Notes under the pieces: generated by a model
The model's database searches: none
What the model was told of the DNA's origin: nothing
What the model saw: only the letters and a program-made list of their open reading frames with translations
DNA from: WRAV01 sp050950205
GTDB lineage: Bacteria; Bacillota; Clostridia; Oscillospirales; Ruminococcaceae
NCBI GenBank assembly: GCA_050950205.1
Contig: JBMNHF010000011.1
Location: 1-64,000 of the forward strand
Direction: 5' to 3'
DNA: 64,000 nt
In this document: positions 15,957 through 24,169 of the stretch, one piece after another
How positions within the stretch are numbered: the first letter of the stretch is position 1
Layout: each line of letters starts with the position of its first letter
Program-made: the position numbers and the translations under genes

Positions 15957-16313
15957 CTATAACTTATGGCCACAGCCGGGGCAGTAACTTTCATCCTCAT
16001 AAACCCGGCGACCGCATTGGGAGCACCTGTGCCCTGCGTTATTTTTGATCACCCGCATCTCGTGAGCCGACAAGGTGGTGTGCAAATCCTTTTCCGCCCG
16101 CTTGCCTGCTTCCTTATGGAGTTCCATCACACTGGCACATGTTCCACAGGTTGCCAGATACTCCCCGCCAAATTTTACAACCGGGATAAAAAAGATGCTC
16201 AGGGCCTGGATTTTCTTCACGAGGAACAGCTTGTCCCCACCGCAGGCAGGGCACTCTCCGGTTACACTGCCAATTTGGTAAAGCTTGGGACTAAGCCCGG
16301 CTACAAAAAACAT
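15957..16313 (-). CDS. Double zinc-ribbon protein of unknown function
   Basis: This 118-residue protein has two zinc ribbons. The first has CPACGG and later ATCGTC, with hydrophobic IFFIPVVKFGGEYL between them. The C-terminal one has HRCSQCGRR and SYCPGCGHKL. The layout resembles zinc-ribbon domain proteins widespread in Firmicutes with no assigned role. It ends the long yicC-priA-def-rsmE operon, 27 bp after a membrane-anchored protein. CAGAAGGGGG lies upstream of the ATG. A structural or nucleic-acid-binding role is possible but cannot be derived from sequence. Confidence 0.75.
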   Translation of the reverse strand: MFFVAGLSPKLYQIGSVTGECPACGGDKLFLVKKIQALSIFFIPVVKFGGEYLATCGTCASVMELHKEAGKRAEKDLHTTLSAHEMRVIKNNAGHRCSQCGRRVYEDESYCPGCGHKL

Positions 16314-16340
16314 GGCACAACCCCCTTCTGTACGGCCCTG

Positions 16341-16847
16341 CTACTGGGCCGGCACACACTCTATTTCAAAGCGAATGATATCGTCGGTGGTCAGATAATA
16401 ATGGCCGGTTACTGCCTCAAAATGTTCTTTGCTGCGCAGACGCCGCAAAAGTTCCCGGTAATAAGCCTCATCGGGGGCGGTACCCACAATGACAAGGTTG
16501 CGGCGATGATAGATAAACTCCTCAACCTCCACCACAGGTCCCAGGCTTTGGTAGACAGCAGAAAAGGTTTCCGCCTCATTGACAGGAATCAGCTCAAAGT
16601 TGACATACCCGTTGGCCACCGCTCCCGCAAACTTCATCAGCACAGCTCTGTTGCGGGAATCGGTGAGCATCCCCACCATTCCGGGAGACTGCTGCGGATC
16701 TTGCGTCAGCAGGCGAATAATTTGGCTCTTGCGATAGAAGTTGCTTTCCAGCACCTGGGCAGAAAGGAGCATTCCCCCCAGCAATAGGGCAGCCGCCAGC
16801 AACAGAGCGGTCAGCGTCTCCGAAATGGCGTGGCAGATCTTTTGCAT
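16341..16847 (-). CDS. Membrane-anchored protein of unknown function
   Basis: The 168 residues include one N-terminal membrane helix (LTALLLAAALLLGGMLLSAQ) followed by an alpha/beta extracytoplasmic region of about 130 residues with no motif I recognise. The start MQKICHAISE at 16847 is supported by GAGGAGA upstream; a longer form from 16883 has no such site. The gene sits between rsmE and the zinc-ribbon gene in one transcription unit. Confidence 0.65.
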   Translation of the reverse strand: MQKICHAISETLTALLLAAALLLGGMLLSAQVLESNFYRKSQIIRLLTQDPQQSPGMVGMLTDSRNRAVLMKFAGAVANGYVNFELIPVNEAETFSAVYQSLGPVVEVEEFIYHRRNLVIVGTAPDEAYYRELLRRLRSKEHFEAVTGHYYLTTDDIIRFEIECVPAQ

Positions 16848-16940
16848 GGATGTTCTCCTCATACCGACAAAGCTCTTCCCCAAATTTTCCTAAAAGCAGA
16901 CACCGTCGCTTAAACATGGCAAGGGTAGCAAAATTGCTTT

Positions 16941-17663
16941 TTAAAATTCACCCAGATGGTACATCATCACCGAAAGAGCACAAACTCCGGCGGTTTCGCA
17001 CCGCAAAATCCGCCTGCCCAGCCCTGCGGTCAACACCCCTGCCGTCTCTGCCATAGAGGCCTCCGCTTGGGAAAAGCCCCCCTCGCTGCCGATTAGAACG
17101 GCTACAGAGGCGGGATGAGGCTTTAACACCTCCCGCAAGGGAGTACTGCTTCCTTCGTAAAACATCACCGGAAGATCGTACTGCGCCATTTCCCGCAGAG
17201 CATCTTCGTAGTCCAACAAGGGCTTGACCTGGGGAATGATTCCCCGGCCGCTCTGCTTGGCGGCCTCGTAGGCGATTTTTTGCAGGCGAACCAGCTTTTT
17301 GTCCATGGCCTTATCTCCGGGGCGGGAAATGCAGCGGGAGGTAAGCACCGGTGTAATTTCCACAGCTCCCAGTTCCACCGCCTTTTGCACCGCAAATTCC
17401 AGCTTATCTCCCTTGGGCAAAGCCTGATAGAGACTGACCGGTACCCGACTTTCGCTGGCACAGGGCTCCTGATGCTCGATCTGAAGGGTGACAATCTCGG
17501 GGGTCACCCCCACAATTCGGCAATGGTAGTCGGTGCGCCGCTTGTCGCTGACCACCAACTGCCGCCCCGGCTCCATATGAAGGGACTTTGCAATATGGCG
17601 GGCATCCTCACCCGTAATGTAGATGACATCCCCCACTATGTTGTCCACAAAAAATCTAGGCAT
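16941..17663 (-). CDS. rsmE: 16S rRNA m3U1498 methyltransferase RsmE
   Basis: This 240-residue SPOUT-class methyltransferase methylates N3 of U1498 in 16S rRNA of the assembled small subunit. It has an N-terminal PUA-like part (MPRFFVDN, ITGEDARHIAKSLHMEPG) and a C-terminal knotted SAM-binding core with LIGSEGGFS and LGRRILRCETA. Length is normal for the family. GAGGAG lies 6 nt before the ATG and only 3 bp separate it from def, indicating co-transcription. In many Firmicutes fmt and rsmB follow def; here rsmE takes that place. Confidence 0.95.
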   Translation of the reverse strand: MPRFFVDNIVGDVIYITGEDARHIAKSLHMEPGRQLVVSDKRRTDYHCRIVGVTPEIVTLQIEHQEPCASESRVPVSLYQALPKGDKLEFAVQKAVELGAVEITPVLTSRCISRPGDKAMDKKLVRLQKIAYEAAKQSGRGIIPQVKPLLDYEDALREMAQYDLPVMFYEGSSTPLREVLKPHPASVAVLIGSEGGFSQAEASMAETAGVLTAGLGRRILRCETAGVCALSVMMYHLGEF

Positions 17664-17666
17664 GGA

Positions 17667-18146
17667 TTACTCCTCTTCGTCCTCGCTGAGCATCCGCTCG
17701 GCACGATCCAAAAATACAATGCCATCCAGATGATCCAACTCGTGGCAGAGAGCGCGTGCCATCAAGTCCTCTCCTGTCACCGTGAACAAATCGCCGTTGC
17801 GATCCTGTGCCTGTACCGTTACCCGCTTGGGTCGGGATACCATCCCCGCCTCTCCGGGGTAGGAAAGGCAAGCCTCTGCGGCGCACTGCTGGTCCTCCGA
17901 AGCTTCGGTAATGACGGGATTGATCAGCTCCAGCACTGGCTCTTCCTCACCCAGCCGAATTACCACCACCCGGCGGAGCACTCCCACCTGTACGGCGGCC
18001 AGCCCCACTCCGTTGGCTTGCTCCATGGTTTCCAGCATATCGTCCAGCAGCTGATGAAGCCGCTGATCAAATACGGTAACCTGTCTGCTTTTCTTGTGAA
18101 GAATTTCGTCTTCTCCTGTCACAATGGTACGTAATGCCATAGCCAT
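17667..18146 (-). CDS. def: Peptide deformylase
   Basis: This 159-residue metalloenzyme removes the formyl group from nascent N-terminal Met. The three motifs are present but variant: GVGLAAVQVG (usual GxGLAAPQ), EACLSYPGE (usual EGCLS) and the metal site CHELDHLDG (HExxH intact). The metal Cys, both His, the catalytic Glu and the Gln are kept, so activity is expected. Two ATGs (18146 and 18140) are possible; the second is better spaced from AAAGGG. The acidic C-terminus (SEDEEE) is short. It follows priA in the operon. Confidence 0.93.
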   Translation of the reverse strand: MAMALRTIVTGEDEILHKKSRQVTVFDQRLHQLLDDMLETMEQANGVGLAAVQVGVLRRVVVIRLGEEEPVLELINPVITEASEDQQCAAEACLSYPGEAGMVSRPKRVTVQAQDRNGDLFTVTGEDLMARALCHELDHLDGIVFLDRAERMLSEDEEE

Positions 18147-18191
18147 TCGCCCTTTCCAATTGCAATATGTTGGGGTATCTATTTAAGATGC

Positions 18192-20612
18192 TTAGTTGCC
18201 GTCGTAATTCATATCCATAAAAATACCTATCTGCTTTTGACTGGTGTAGAACCATTCCAGCATGGTGTGGAGCAGCGCCCGTGTTTTGGTGTTATTGTTG
18301 CATTTGAGAATCAGCTTATACCGGTAGCGCCCGGCAGCCTTAAACACATCGGCAGGAACCGGACCCAGCATCCGCAAGGGAAGATCCCGGTAGGAGGCGG
18401 CGGCCACACAGCGGAACTGTTCCAAAAAGGCGTTGGCTGCCTTTAAGGTGGCGGACTGCTCCGGGCCGGAAAACCCAATGCCCACCATGGTGCAGTAGGG
18501 AGGGTACAAATGCAGCTTGCGGCTGATAATCTCCTCCTGATAAAAGGATTGGTAATCCTGAGCCGCCGCCAGCTCGATGATGGGGCTGTCGGGGGAATAG
18601 GTCTGAATGATGGCACGGCCTCCCAGTTTTCCCCGGCCACAGCGCCCCACCACCTGGGTGAGGAGGGAAAAGGTCCGCTCAAAGCTGCGAAAATCGTTGT
18701 TGTAAAGGCTCTGGTCGGTGTTGAGCACCCCCACCAAAGTGACATTGGGAAAGTTGAGTCCCTTGGCCACCATCTGGGTGCCGATCATCATATCGTACTC
18801 CCCTGCGGCAAAGGCGGAAAAATGCTTCTCATGGCTGAATTTGGACATGGTGGTGTCCATATCCACCCGCAAAATCCGCGCGTCTGGAAACACCTGCTTC
18901 AGTTCTTCTTCCAGCCGCTGGGTTCCCGCTCCCGAAAGACGGATCATCTCGCTGCCGCAATAGGCGCAGCAGGTGATCCGGGCAGTTTGATAGCCGCAGT
19001 AGTGGCAGAGCAGAGCATCGTTGGCGGTGTGATAGGTCAACGCCACCGAGCAGGAAGGACAGCCTGCCACCTGGCCGCAGACGGAGCACCGCACCAAGGT
19101 GGAGTGACCCCGCCGATTGAGCAGCAGGATACTCTGTTGCCCCTGCTCCAAATTATACAGCAGCTCCTCCCGCAGCAAAAGGCTGAGAGAAGGCGTGTCG
19201 GAAAGGTTTTCCCCCTGCCGCATGTCCACAATTTCCACCTGTGGAAGCGGTTGGGCCCCATAGCGCTGGGTCAGCTCCACCAGCTCATATCGCCCTGTTT
19301 GGGCTGCGTGGTAGCTTTCCACCGAAGGGGTGGCGGATGCCAGCAACAGCAGTGCCCGGTGATAGCGGCAGCGAAGCTTTGCAATATCTCTGGCATGGAA
19401 CCGGGGGGATTTGTCGGATTTATAGGTGTGCTCCTGCTCCTCATCGATAACCAAAAGACCGAGATTTTGCACCGGAGCAAACACCGCCGAACGGGTTCCC
19501 ACCACAATTTGAGCTTGCCCCTCCTTGATTCTGCGCCACTCGTCCATCCGCTCTCCCAACGAAAGACCACTGTGGAGCACCGCCACCTGATTGCCAAAAC
19601 GGGAGTGGAAGGTTTCCAGCGTCTGGGTGGTGAGGGAGATTTCCGGCACCAAAACCATGGCGGTTTTGCCCGCTCCCAGACACTGGGCAATGAGGGAAAG
19701 GTAAACCTGTGTCTTCCCCGAGCCGGTTACTCCGTAGAGCAGTGCCGGCTTTTGGGGATGCTCCAGCATGGCAGAAAGGGTTTCAAATGCCCCCTGCTGC
19801 ATGGTGTTGAGGGTAACCGCAGAAGTGGGTTCCGGTTGCACATCGCCATAGGGATTGCGAAATACCACATGATCGTAAAAATCCACCGCGCCTTTGCTTT
19901 GCAAGGCCTCCGCCACCGAGCGGGTGACTCCGGTGTAATAGCACAGTTCCCGCAGGGATACACTCTCGTGCTCCGCCAAAAATTGGGCCGCCTTTTTTTG
20001 TTTTGGGGTGAGCTTTAGGCTCTCCCACCCTTCCAGCAGCCGCACCATGGTCACTTTTTCGTCCAGTAGCCTGCGGCTGCTCTGCTCCAACTTTTCCAGT
20101 GCTCCCAGGGTCACCAGCTCCTCCAGCTCGCCTTCTTCCAAAGCAAAGCCGATGGTGAGCCGCTCCTCCCCCACAGGAGCCCTTGCCTTTTTTACGTAGT
20201 CCAAAATTTCCTGCTGCCGCTTGGAAAGTTCCACCCCTTTTTTTCCGGTGGCAGCATACAGGGTTTTAAAGACAATGCCCAGCCCGGCGGGAACCAGCAG
20301 CCGCACTCCGTCAAACCAGGTGCAGAAGGTCTGCTCCTTGAGGTAGCGCAGCAGCATCAAGCCTTCCTCGTTGAGAAGAGGGGTGTCGTCCAGCTGCTCC
20401 AGAATCGATTTCACCCGGTGAGAAGCCGGCAGCTCCTCTTCCACCAGTTGAAGGACCATTCCCTGCCGGGTCAGATTGCCTGTTCCAAAGGTGATCCGCA
20501 CCCGGCAGCCGGGCCGAAGGGTGGGCGCCATCGCCTGCGGAACCAGATAGGTATATTCCCGGTCGAAGTGGTAAAGGGCGCCGTCAACAGCCACCCGGGC
20601 AGTCGTTTGCAA
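18192..20612 (-). CDS. priA: Primosomal protein N' (replication restart helicase PriA)
   Basis: The protein is about 806 residues from a TTG start at 20612, chosen because AAGGAGG is 7 nt upstream and no ATG fits. It contains an N-terminal DNA-binding domain (RVAVDGALYHFDREYTYLVP), a winged helix, and superfamily 2 helicase motifs: Walker A GVTGSGKTQVY, motif II DEEQEHTYKSD, LASATPSVES and GRCGRGKLGGRAIIQT. Two zinc sites are interleaved (CSVCGQVAGCPSC, CHYCGYQ, CCAYCGSEM). It reloads the replicative helicase at stalled forks. It sits between rpoZ and def. In Bacillus coaBC lies between rpoZ and priA; here it is absent. Confidence 0.96.
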   Translation of the reverse strand: MQTTARVAVDGALYHFDREYTYLVPQAMAPTLRPGCRVRITFGTGNLTRQGMVLQLVEEELPASHRVKSILEQLDDTPLLNEEGLMLLRYLKEQTFCTWFDGVRLLVPAGLGIVFKTLYAATGKKGVELSKRQQEILDYVKKARAPVGEERLTIGFALEEGELEELVTLGALEKLEQSSRRLLDEKVTMVRLLEGWESLKLTPKQKKAAQFLAEHESVSLRELCYYTGVTRSVAEALQSKGAVDFYDHVVFRNPYGDVQPEPTSAVTLNTMQQGAFETLSAMLEHPQKPALLYGVTGSGKTQVYLSLIAQCLGAGKTAMVLVPEISLTTQTLETFHSRFGNQVAVLHSGLSLGERMDEWRRIKEGQAQIVVGTRSAVFAPVQNLGLLVIDEEQEHTYKSDKSPRFHARDIAKLRCRYHRALLLLASATPSVESYHAAQTGRYELVELTQRYGAQPLPQVEIVDMRQGENLSDTPSLSLLLREELLYNLEQGQQSILLLNRRGHSTLVRCSVCGQVAGCPSCSVALTYHTANDALLCHYCGYQTARITCCAYCGSEMIRLSGAGTQRLEEELKQVFPDARILRVDMDTTMSKFSHEKHFSAFAAGEYDMMIGTQMVAKGLNFPNVTLVGVLNTDQSLYNNDFRSFERTFSLLTQVVGRCGRGKLGGRAIIQTYSPDSPIIELAAAQDYQSFYQEEIISRKLHLYPPYCTMVGIGFSGPEQSATLKAANAFLEQFRCVAAASYRDLPLRMLGPVPADVFKAAGRYRYKLILKCNNNTKTRALLHTMLEWFYTSQKQIGIFMDMNYDGN

Positions 20613-20648
20613 GATGGGCCCTCCTTTTTTGGGGTAGATAACAGAAAG

Positions 20649-20680
20649 CAGGAACTGGCAGAACAATCCGCCAATTCCTG
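20649..20680 (-). other. Hairpin between rpoZ and priA
   Basis: CAGGAATTGGC pairs with GCCAGTTCCTG (one mismatch) on the minus strand, followed by CTTTCTGTT. It may be a weak internal terminator or mRNA stability element; the T-run is poor. Confidence 0.4.
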
Positions 20681-20704
20681 TAAAACGTTACCCTCAACAG
20701 AAGC

Positions 20705-20899
20705 TTAAATAAAATCGCTGACCTTGCACTTGCCAGAGGCAAATTCCTCCACCGCCAGCTTCACCGGTTTTTCTGTCAAAGAGATGTTATTTTCCTCGGC
20801 GGCATCGGCAATATCCCGGGCTCTTTGGGCCACGGCCACTACAAATTCGTAGTAATTGTCATTTTTATTGATAATCTGGTACATATGGGGTCTAAGCAT
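20705..20899 (-). CDS. rpoZ: DNA-directed RNA polymerase omega subunit
   Basis: The 64 residues show the canonical MLRP start, the VVAVAQRARDIADAAEEN helix and KPVKLAVEEFASGK. It clamps the beta-prime C-terminus during polymerase assembly. GGGAGG is 8 nt upstream of the ATG, which lies within the end of gmk (8-bp overlap). Confidence 0.95.
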   Translation of the reverse strand: MLRPHMYQIINKNDNYYEFVVAVAQRARDIADAAEENNISLTEKPVKLAVEEFASGKCKVSDFI

Positions 20900-21503
20900 C
20901 CTGACTAACCTCCCGGATAAAATCCTTTCTGTGGCGAACGGCGCAGCCTTCCGCCACTACAATTGCCTCAAACTTACGGCAACAATCTTCTACGTCTTGA
21001 TTGACGATGATATAATCGTAAAGCATGGCTTGCTCCATCTCGGTACGTGCCGCTTGCATCCGCAGAGCAATGGCCTCGTCTTGTTCGGTGCCGCGGGACA
21101 CAAGGCGGCGACGCAGCTCCTGCATGGAAGGAGGCATCACAAAGACCATCACCGCTTTGGGATACAGCTCCTTGATTTTCAGAGCGCCCACCAGCTCGAT
21201 TTCCAAAATCACATTGATCCCTTGGCTTAGCTGTTTTTCCACAGGGCCTCGAGGGGTGCCGTAGTAGTTGCCCCCGTAACAGGCGTATTCTAGCATGGCA
21301 TCCTCTGCAATCATCTGTTCAAATCGGGTTTTGTCCATAAAGTAGTAGTCTACCCCATCCTCTTCCCCCGGCCGAGGGGAGCGGGTGGTGGCGGAAACGC
21401 TGATGATGCAGTTGGTTCTGCCCTGCATAAATTGCTTGAGTATGGTGCCCTTTCCCACGCCCGAGGGGCCGGAAAAGACAATGAGAAGCCCCCGATCAGC
21501 CAT
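20892..21503 (-). CDS. gmk: Guanylate kinase
   Basis: This 203-residue enzyme makes GDP from GMP and ATP. The P-loop is FSGPSGVGKGTIL, the GMP-binding region is SATTRSPRPGEEDGVDYYF, and the lid region is SRGTEQDEAIALRMQAA. The start MADRGLL is chosen at 21503, with AGGTG just upstream and an 8-bp overlap with remA; a longer frame to 21572 lies inside remA and lacks family similarity. It is the third gene of the yicC-remA-gmk-rpoZ block conserved in Firmicutes. Confidence 0.96.
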   Translation of the reverse strand: MADRGLLIVFSGPSGVGKGTILKQFMQGRTNCIISVSATTRSPRPGEEDGVDYYFMDKTRFEQMIAEDAMLEYACYGGNYYGTPRGPVEKQLSQGINVILEIELVGALKIKELYPKAVMVFVMPPSMQELRRRLVSRGTEQDEAIALRMQAARTEMEQAMLYDYIIVNQDVEDCCRKFEAIVVAEGCAVRHRKDFIREVSQDA

Positions 21504-21750
21504 TGGACACCTCAGACTCATCCTCCAGCCGTCCTGCCACGGTTTCGGGTTGCACGGCGGATAAAATAACATGGTCGGAATCCATAACGATCACTGCCCG
21601 GGTGCGGCGGCCATAGGTTGCATCAATCAGCATGCCGCGGTCTCGGGCCTCTTGGATAATCCGCTTGATGGGTGCGGATTCGGGGCTGACGATGGCGATG
21701 AGCCTGCCTGCCGACACCATGTTGCCAAACCCAATATTGATCAGCTTCAC
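21496..21750 (-). CDS. remA: Extracellular matrix regulator RemA (DUF370)
   Basis: The 84 residues match the small DUF370 family: KLINIGFGNMVSAGRLIAIV, SPESAPIKRIIQEARDRG and DATYGRRTRAVIVMDSDHV. In Bacillus, RemA is a DNA-binding activator of matrix and osmoprotection genes, working as a ring-shaped oligomer. The start is GTG with GGGGAGG 7 nt upstream. Location between yicC and gmk is the standard one. Confidence 0.93.
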   Translation of the reverse strand: MKLINIGFGNMVSAGRLIAIVSPESAPIKRIIQEARDRGMLIDATYGRRTRAVIVMDSDHVILSAVQPETVAGRLEDESEVSNG

Positions 21751-21765
21751 GAGTTTGCCTCCCCG

Positions 21766-22644
21766 CTACTCAATATTTTGTACCTGTTCCCGGATTTTTT
21801 CAATTTCACTTTTCAGCGCTACTACGATTTTGGAAATTTCAATGTCCTGCGCCTTAGAGCCTATGGTATTGGCTTCGCGATTAAACTCCTGCACCAAAAA
21901 GTCCATTTTTCGGCCCACCGGCTGCTGGGACTGCAAAAATTCCCGCATCTGGGCAATGTGGCTGCGCAGCCGCACCGTTTCTTCATCTACAGCAATTTTT
22001 TCGGCAAAGATAGCTGCTTCGGTGAGAATGCGCTGCTCCTCCATCTGCTGGTTTTGCAGCACCTCACAAAGCTTGGCATACAGCCGGGCCCGGTATTCCT
22101 CCACCGTTTTGGGGGAGCGTTCTTCCACCTGAGCCACATAGCCTTCGATAACTTCCAGCCGCTCCAGAATATCCGCCTTGAGCTTTTCCCCTTCGGCAGC
22201 CCGCATGGCCAGATAGCTTTTTAAAGCTTCCTCCGCCACCTGCCGAACCGCTTCCCAAAGAGCGTCTGCATCCAGTTCTGCTCTGTGCAGAACAAAGATA
22301 TCGTGAAAACGGGCCAGAGAAGACATGGTGATGTCGTCCTCCACCCCAAGCTCCTGGGAGAGGTTGCGCAATGCCTCCAAATACCCTTTGGCCAGAGGAG
22401 TGTTGATGAGCACCTGAGCGTCCGGCTCCTCCAAGGAAACAAGAGTGACGCTCACATCTACTTTTCCCCGAGACACCTGCCGATAGACAAGGGACTTGAG
22501 TTTTTCCTCCAGATAGGCCATGGAGCGGGGAATCCGGGCCGAAAACTCAAAAAAACGATGGTTGACCGAGCGAATTTCGACAGAGATTTCTCTGCCGTCC
22601 ACCAGCTTTTGGGCTTTGCCATAGCCGGTCATGCTGCTTATCAT
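21766..22644 (-). CDS. yicC: YicC/YloC-family endoribonuclease
   Basis: This 292-residue protein has the family N-terminus MISSMTGYGKAQ, SVEIRSVNHRFFEFSARIPR and SRGKVDVSV, and the C-terminal DUF1732 part with REFLQSQQPVGRKMDFLVQE and EANTIGSKAQDIEISKIVV. Family members are ring-shaped RNA-cleaving proteins linked to sRNA turnover in E. coli. It is the first gene of the operon running to the zinc-ribbon gene, and sits behind a consensus promoter and a leader of about 200 nt. Confidence 0.92.
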   Translation of the reverse strand: MISSMTGYGKAQKLVDGREISVEIRSVNHRFFEFSARIPRSMAYLEEKLKSLVYRQVSRGKVDVSVTLVSLEEPDAQVLINTPLAKGYLEALRNLSQELGVEDDITMSSLARFHDIFVLHRAELDADALWEAVRQVAEEALKSYLAMRAAEGEKLKADILERLEVIEGYVAQVEERSPKTVEEYRARLYAKLCEVLQNQQMEEQRILTEAAIFAEKIAVDEETVRLRSHIAQMREFLQSQQPVGRKMDFLVQEFNREANTIGSKAQDIEISKIVVALKSEIEKIREQVQNIE

Positions 22645-22851
22645 AGGAATACCGCCCTCTCCCGCGTTGAGACGGGTAGAATATTTTTAACACATGGTGT
22701 CTGTGCCACTTTCATTCGCTAACCTTGTCCATACCACAAGGGGCAATCCTCCAGATTGGCTTTTACCGCCCATGGCGGCGGCTGCCAAAGCACAAATAAG
22801 CCGCTCCGGCATTCCCTGTAGCTGCAAAGTGCAGTATTTGATTGCCAGAGT
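22645..22851 (-). other. Long structured 5' leader of the yicC operon
   Basis: About 205 nt separate the predicted transcription start from yicC. Several stems are visible on the minus strand: CCGCC-ATG-GGCGG, GCCAATC paired with GGATTGCC, and AGTGGCACAGACACCATGT. No family I can name matches, and no gene is seen. Confidence 0.35.
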
Positions 22852-22857
22852 ATTATT

Positions 22858-22886
22858 ATTCTACTATACCCCGTTGGGGCTGTCAA
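22858..22886 (-). promoter_or_regulatory. Promoter of the yicC-remA-gmk operon
   Basis: TTGACA (22881-22886) and TAGAAT (22858-22863) are separated by 17 bp on the minus strand, just after the lplA stop. Confidence 0.65.
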
Positions 22887-22895
22887 CCAAATCGA

Positions 22896-23873
22896 TTAAA
22901 AGAGGGAGAGGAGCTGCTCTAAGGAAATGCCGTGAATATAGCGCCCCAAATCCACTTTTGCGAGGGCCTCTGCGATGGCTTCCCGGCGGTGAAGAACCCC
23001 GGTGAGGCACCGCTCCAGCTCGGTGATTTCCTCCATCCCAAAAAAGTCGCCAAAAATCTTTACTTCTTTCATGACGCCCCCGCTCACCGACAACCTAACA
23101 TCCACCATGCCAAAGTCGAACCGCTGGTTCTTTTGCAGATCATATGCCGGGGAATGGCCAAAATTCCACTCCCAGGTAGCGAATTTTTCCTTCACCAGTT
23201 TTTGCACCGCTGCAATTTCCTCCGCAGTGAGGCGGCGCTCCACCACATCGGGGCGGCTGCGCAGATAAAAATCATAGAGCTGCTGCAAAAACTCCAGTGG
23301 GTCCATTTTTTCCGGAAGGTGCTCCACCAGGTTGGTGACCCGGCTGCGAACGCTTTTAATCCCCTTGCTGGAGATTTTGGCCTGATTGGGACGCAGCACC
23401 CCTGCCAAATCCCCCACGCTGACATCGTAAAGCAAGGTGCCGTGATGCATGATTCTTCCGTTTCGGGATGCCTGTGCATTCCCGGAAATTTTCATCCCCT
23501 TCACCGTCAGGTCATTGCGTCCGGAAAGCTGAGCTTCCACCCCCAGCTCTTTGAGGAAGGCAATCACCGGGCCGGTAAACTCGGCATATCCCCCAAAGTC
23601 GTCCTCGCCCTGATCCTTGATTACGGTGTAGTTGATGTTGCCCAAATCGTGGAAAACGGCTCCCCCGCCCGATATCCTGCGGTTGACCGAGATATTCTTT
23701 TCCCGGGCGTAATCCATATCCACTTCTTCCACAGCATTTTGGTTCCGCCCAATAATCACTGCCCGGGCATTGCGCCAAAGGAGAATGAATTCACCGGTCA
23801 GCTGGGTGAGGACATATTCCTCCAGAGCCAGATTAAAAGCGGGATCGGTGGAATCGTTGTAAATTAAGTACAT
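22896..23873 (-). CDS. lplA: Lipoate-protein ligase A
   Basis: This 325-residue protein contains a biotinyl/lipoyl ligase catalytic domain (about 1-235; ALEEYVLTQ, LLWRNARAVIIGRNQNAVEE, ISGGGAVFHDLGNINYTVI, KMKISGNAQ-like KISGNAQASRNGRIMHHGTL) and a C-terminal accessory domain (about 250-325). It activates lipoate with ATP and attaches it to lipoyl domains such as GcvH or E2 subunits. AAAGGAG lies 8 nt before the ATG. It is a stand-alone gene; no lipoyl-bearing complex is encoded in the window. Confidence 0.94.
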   Translation of the reverse strand: MYLIYNDSTDPAFNLALEEYVLTQLTGEFILLWRNARAVIIGRNQNAVEEVDMDYAREKNISVNRRISGGGAVFHDLGNINYTVIKDQGEDDFGGYAEFTGPVIAFLKELGVEAQLSGRNDLTVKGMKISGNAQASRNGRIMHHGTLLYDVSVGDLAGVLRPNQAKISSKGIKSVRSRVTNLVEHLPEKMDPLEFLQQLYDFYLRSRPDVVERRLTAEEIAAVQKLVKEKFATWEWNFGHSPAYDLQKNQRFDFGMVDVRLSVSGGVMKEVKIFGDFFGMEEITELERCLTGVLHRREAIAEALAKVDLGRYIHGISLEQLLSLF

Positions 23874-23935
23874 AAACTACACTCCTTTGCTTTTACTTCC
23901 TTGAGGGAAATTCCTTCCCCAAATGAAAAAAGGAC

Positions 23936-23964
23936 TTGCATTTGCCGCTGTTTTTTACTATAAT
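23936..23964 (+). promoter_or_regulatory. tRNA-Val promoter
   Basis: TTGCAT (23936-23941) and TATAAT (23959-23964) are separated by 17 bp, 27 bp upstream of the tRNA. Confidence 0.8.
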
Positions 23965-23990
23965 AGCATATGCAGCAAAGAAATAGAAGT

Positions 23991-24067
23991 GGGGATATAG
24001 CTCAGCTGGTTAGAGCGCACGCTTCACATGCGTGAGGTCATGGGTTCGAGTCCCCTTATCCCCACCA
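23991..24067 (+). tRNA. tRNA-Val (anticodon CAC)
   Basis: A complete 77-nt cloverleaf. The acceptor is GGGGATA/TATCCCC, with D-arm GCTCAGCTGGTTAGAGC, anticodon arm CACGC-TTCACAT-GCGTG (anticodon CAC, reading GTG) and T-arm ATGGG-TTCGAGT-CCCCT with one mismatch. ACCA is encoded at the 3' end. Confidence 0.95.
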
Positions 24068-24112
24068 AGAAAGACAAGCCAGATGCCTGTGTGCATCTGG
24101 CTTGTCTTTCTT
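24068..24112 (+). terminator. Terminator of the tRNA gene
   Basis: A perfect 20-bp stem whose arms are mutual complements (AAGACAAGCCAGATGC / GCATCTGGCTTGTCTT core) ends in TTTCTT, directly after the tRNA CCA. It may also serve the converging DUF4130 gene. Confidence 0.85.
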
Positions 24113-24169
24113 GGTATTATGGGCGTTTTGAGTATGAGGCAGAAAAAGCCAAACATCCTTGTAGAAATA

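Noticed and set aside
18510..20018. Long open frame antisense to priA
   Set aside because: It lies fully within priA, has no ribosome site and no family-like content; it results from the codon bias of the real gene.
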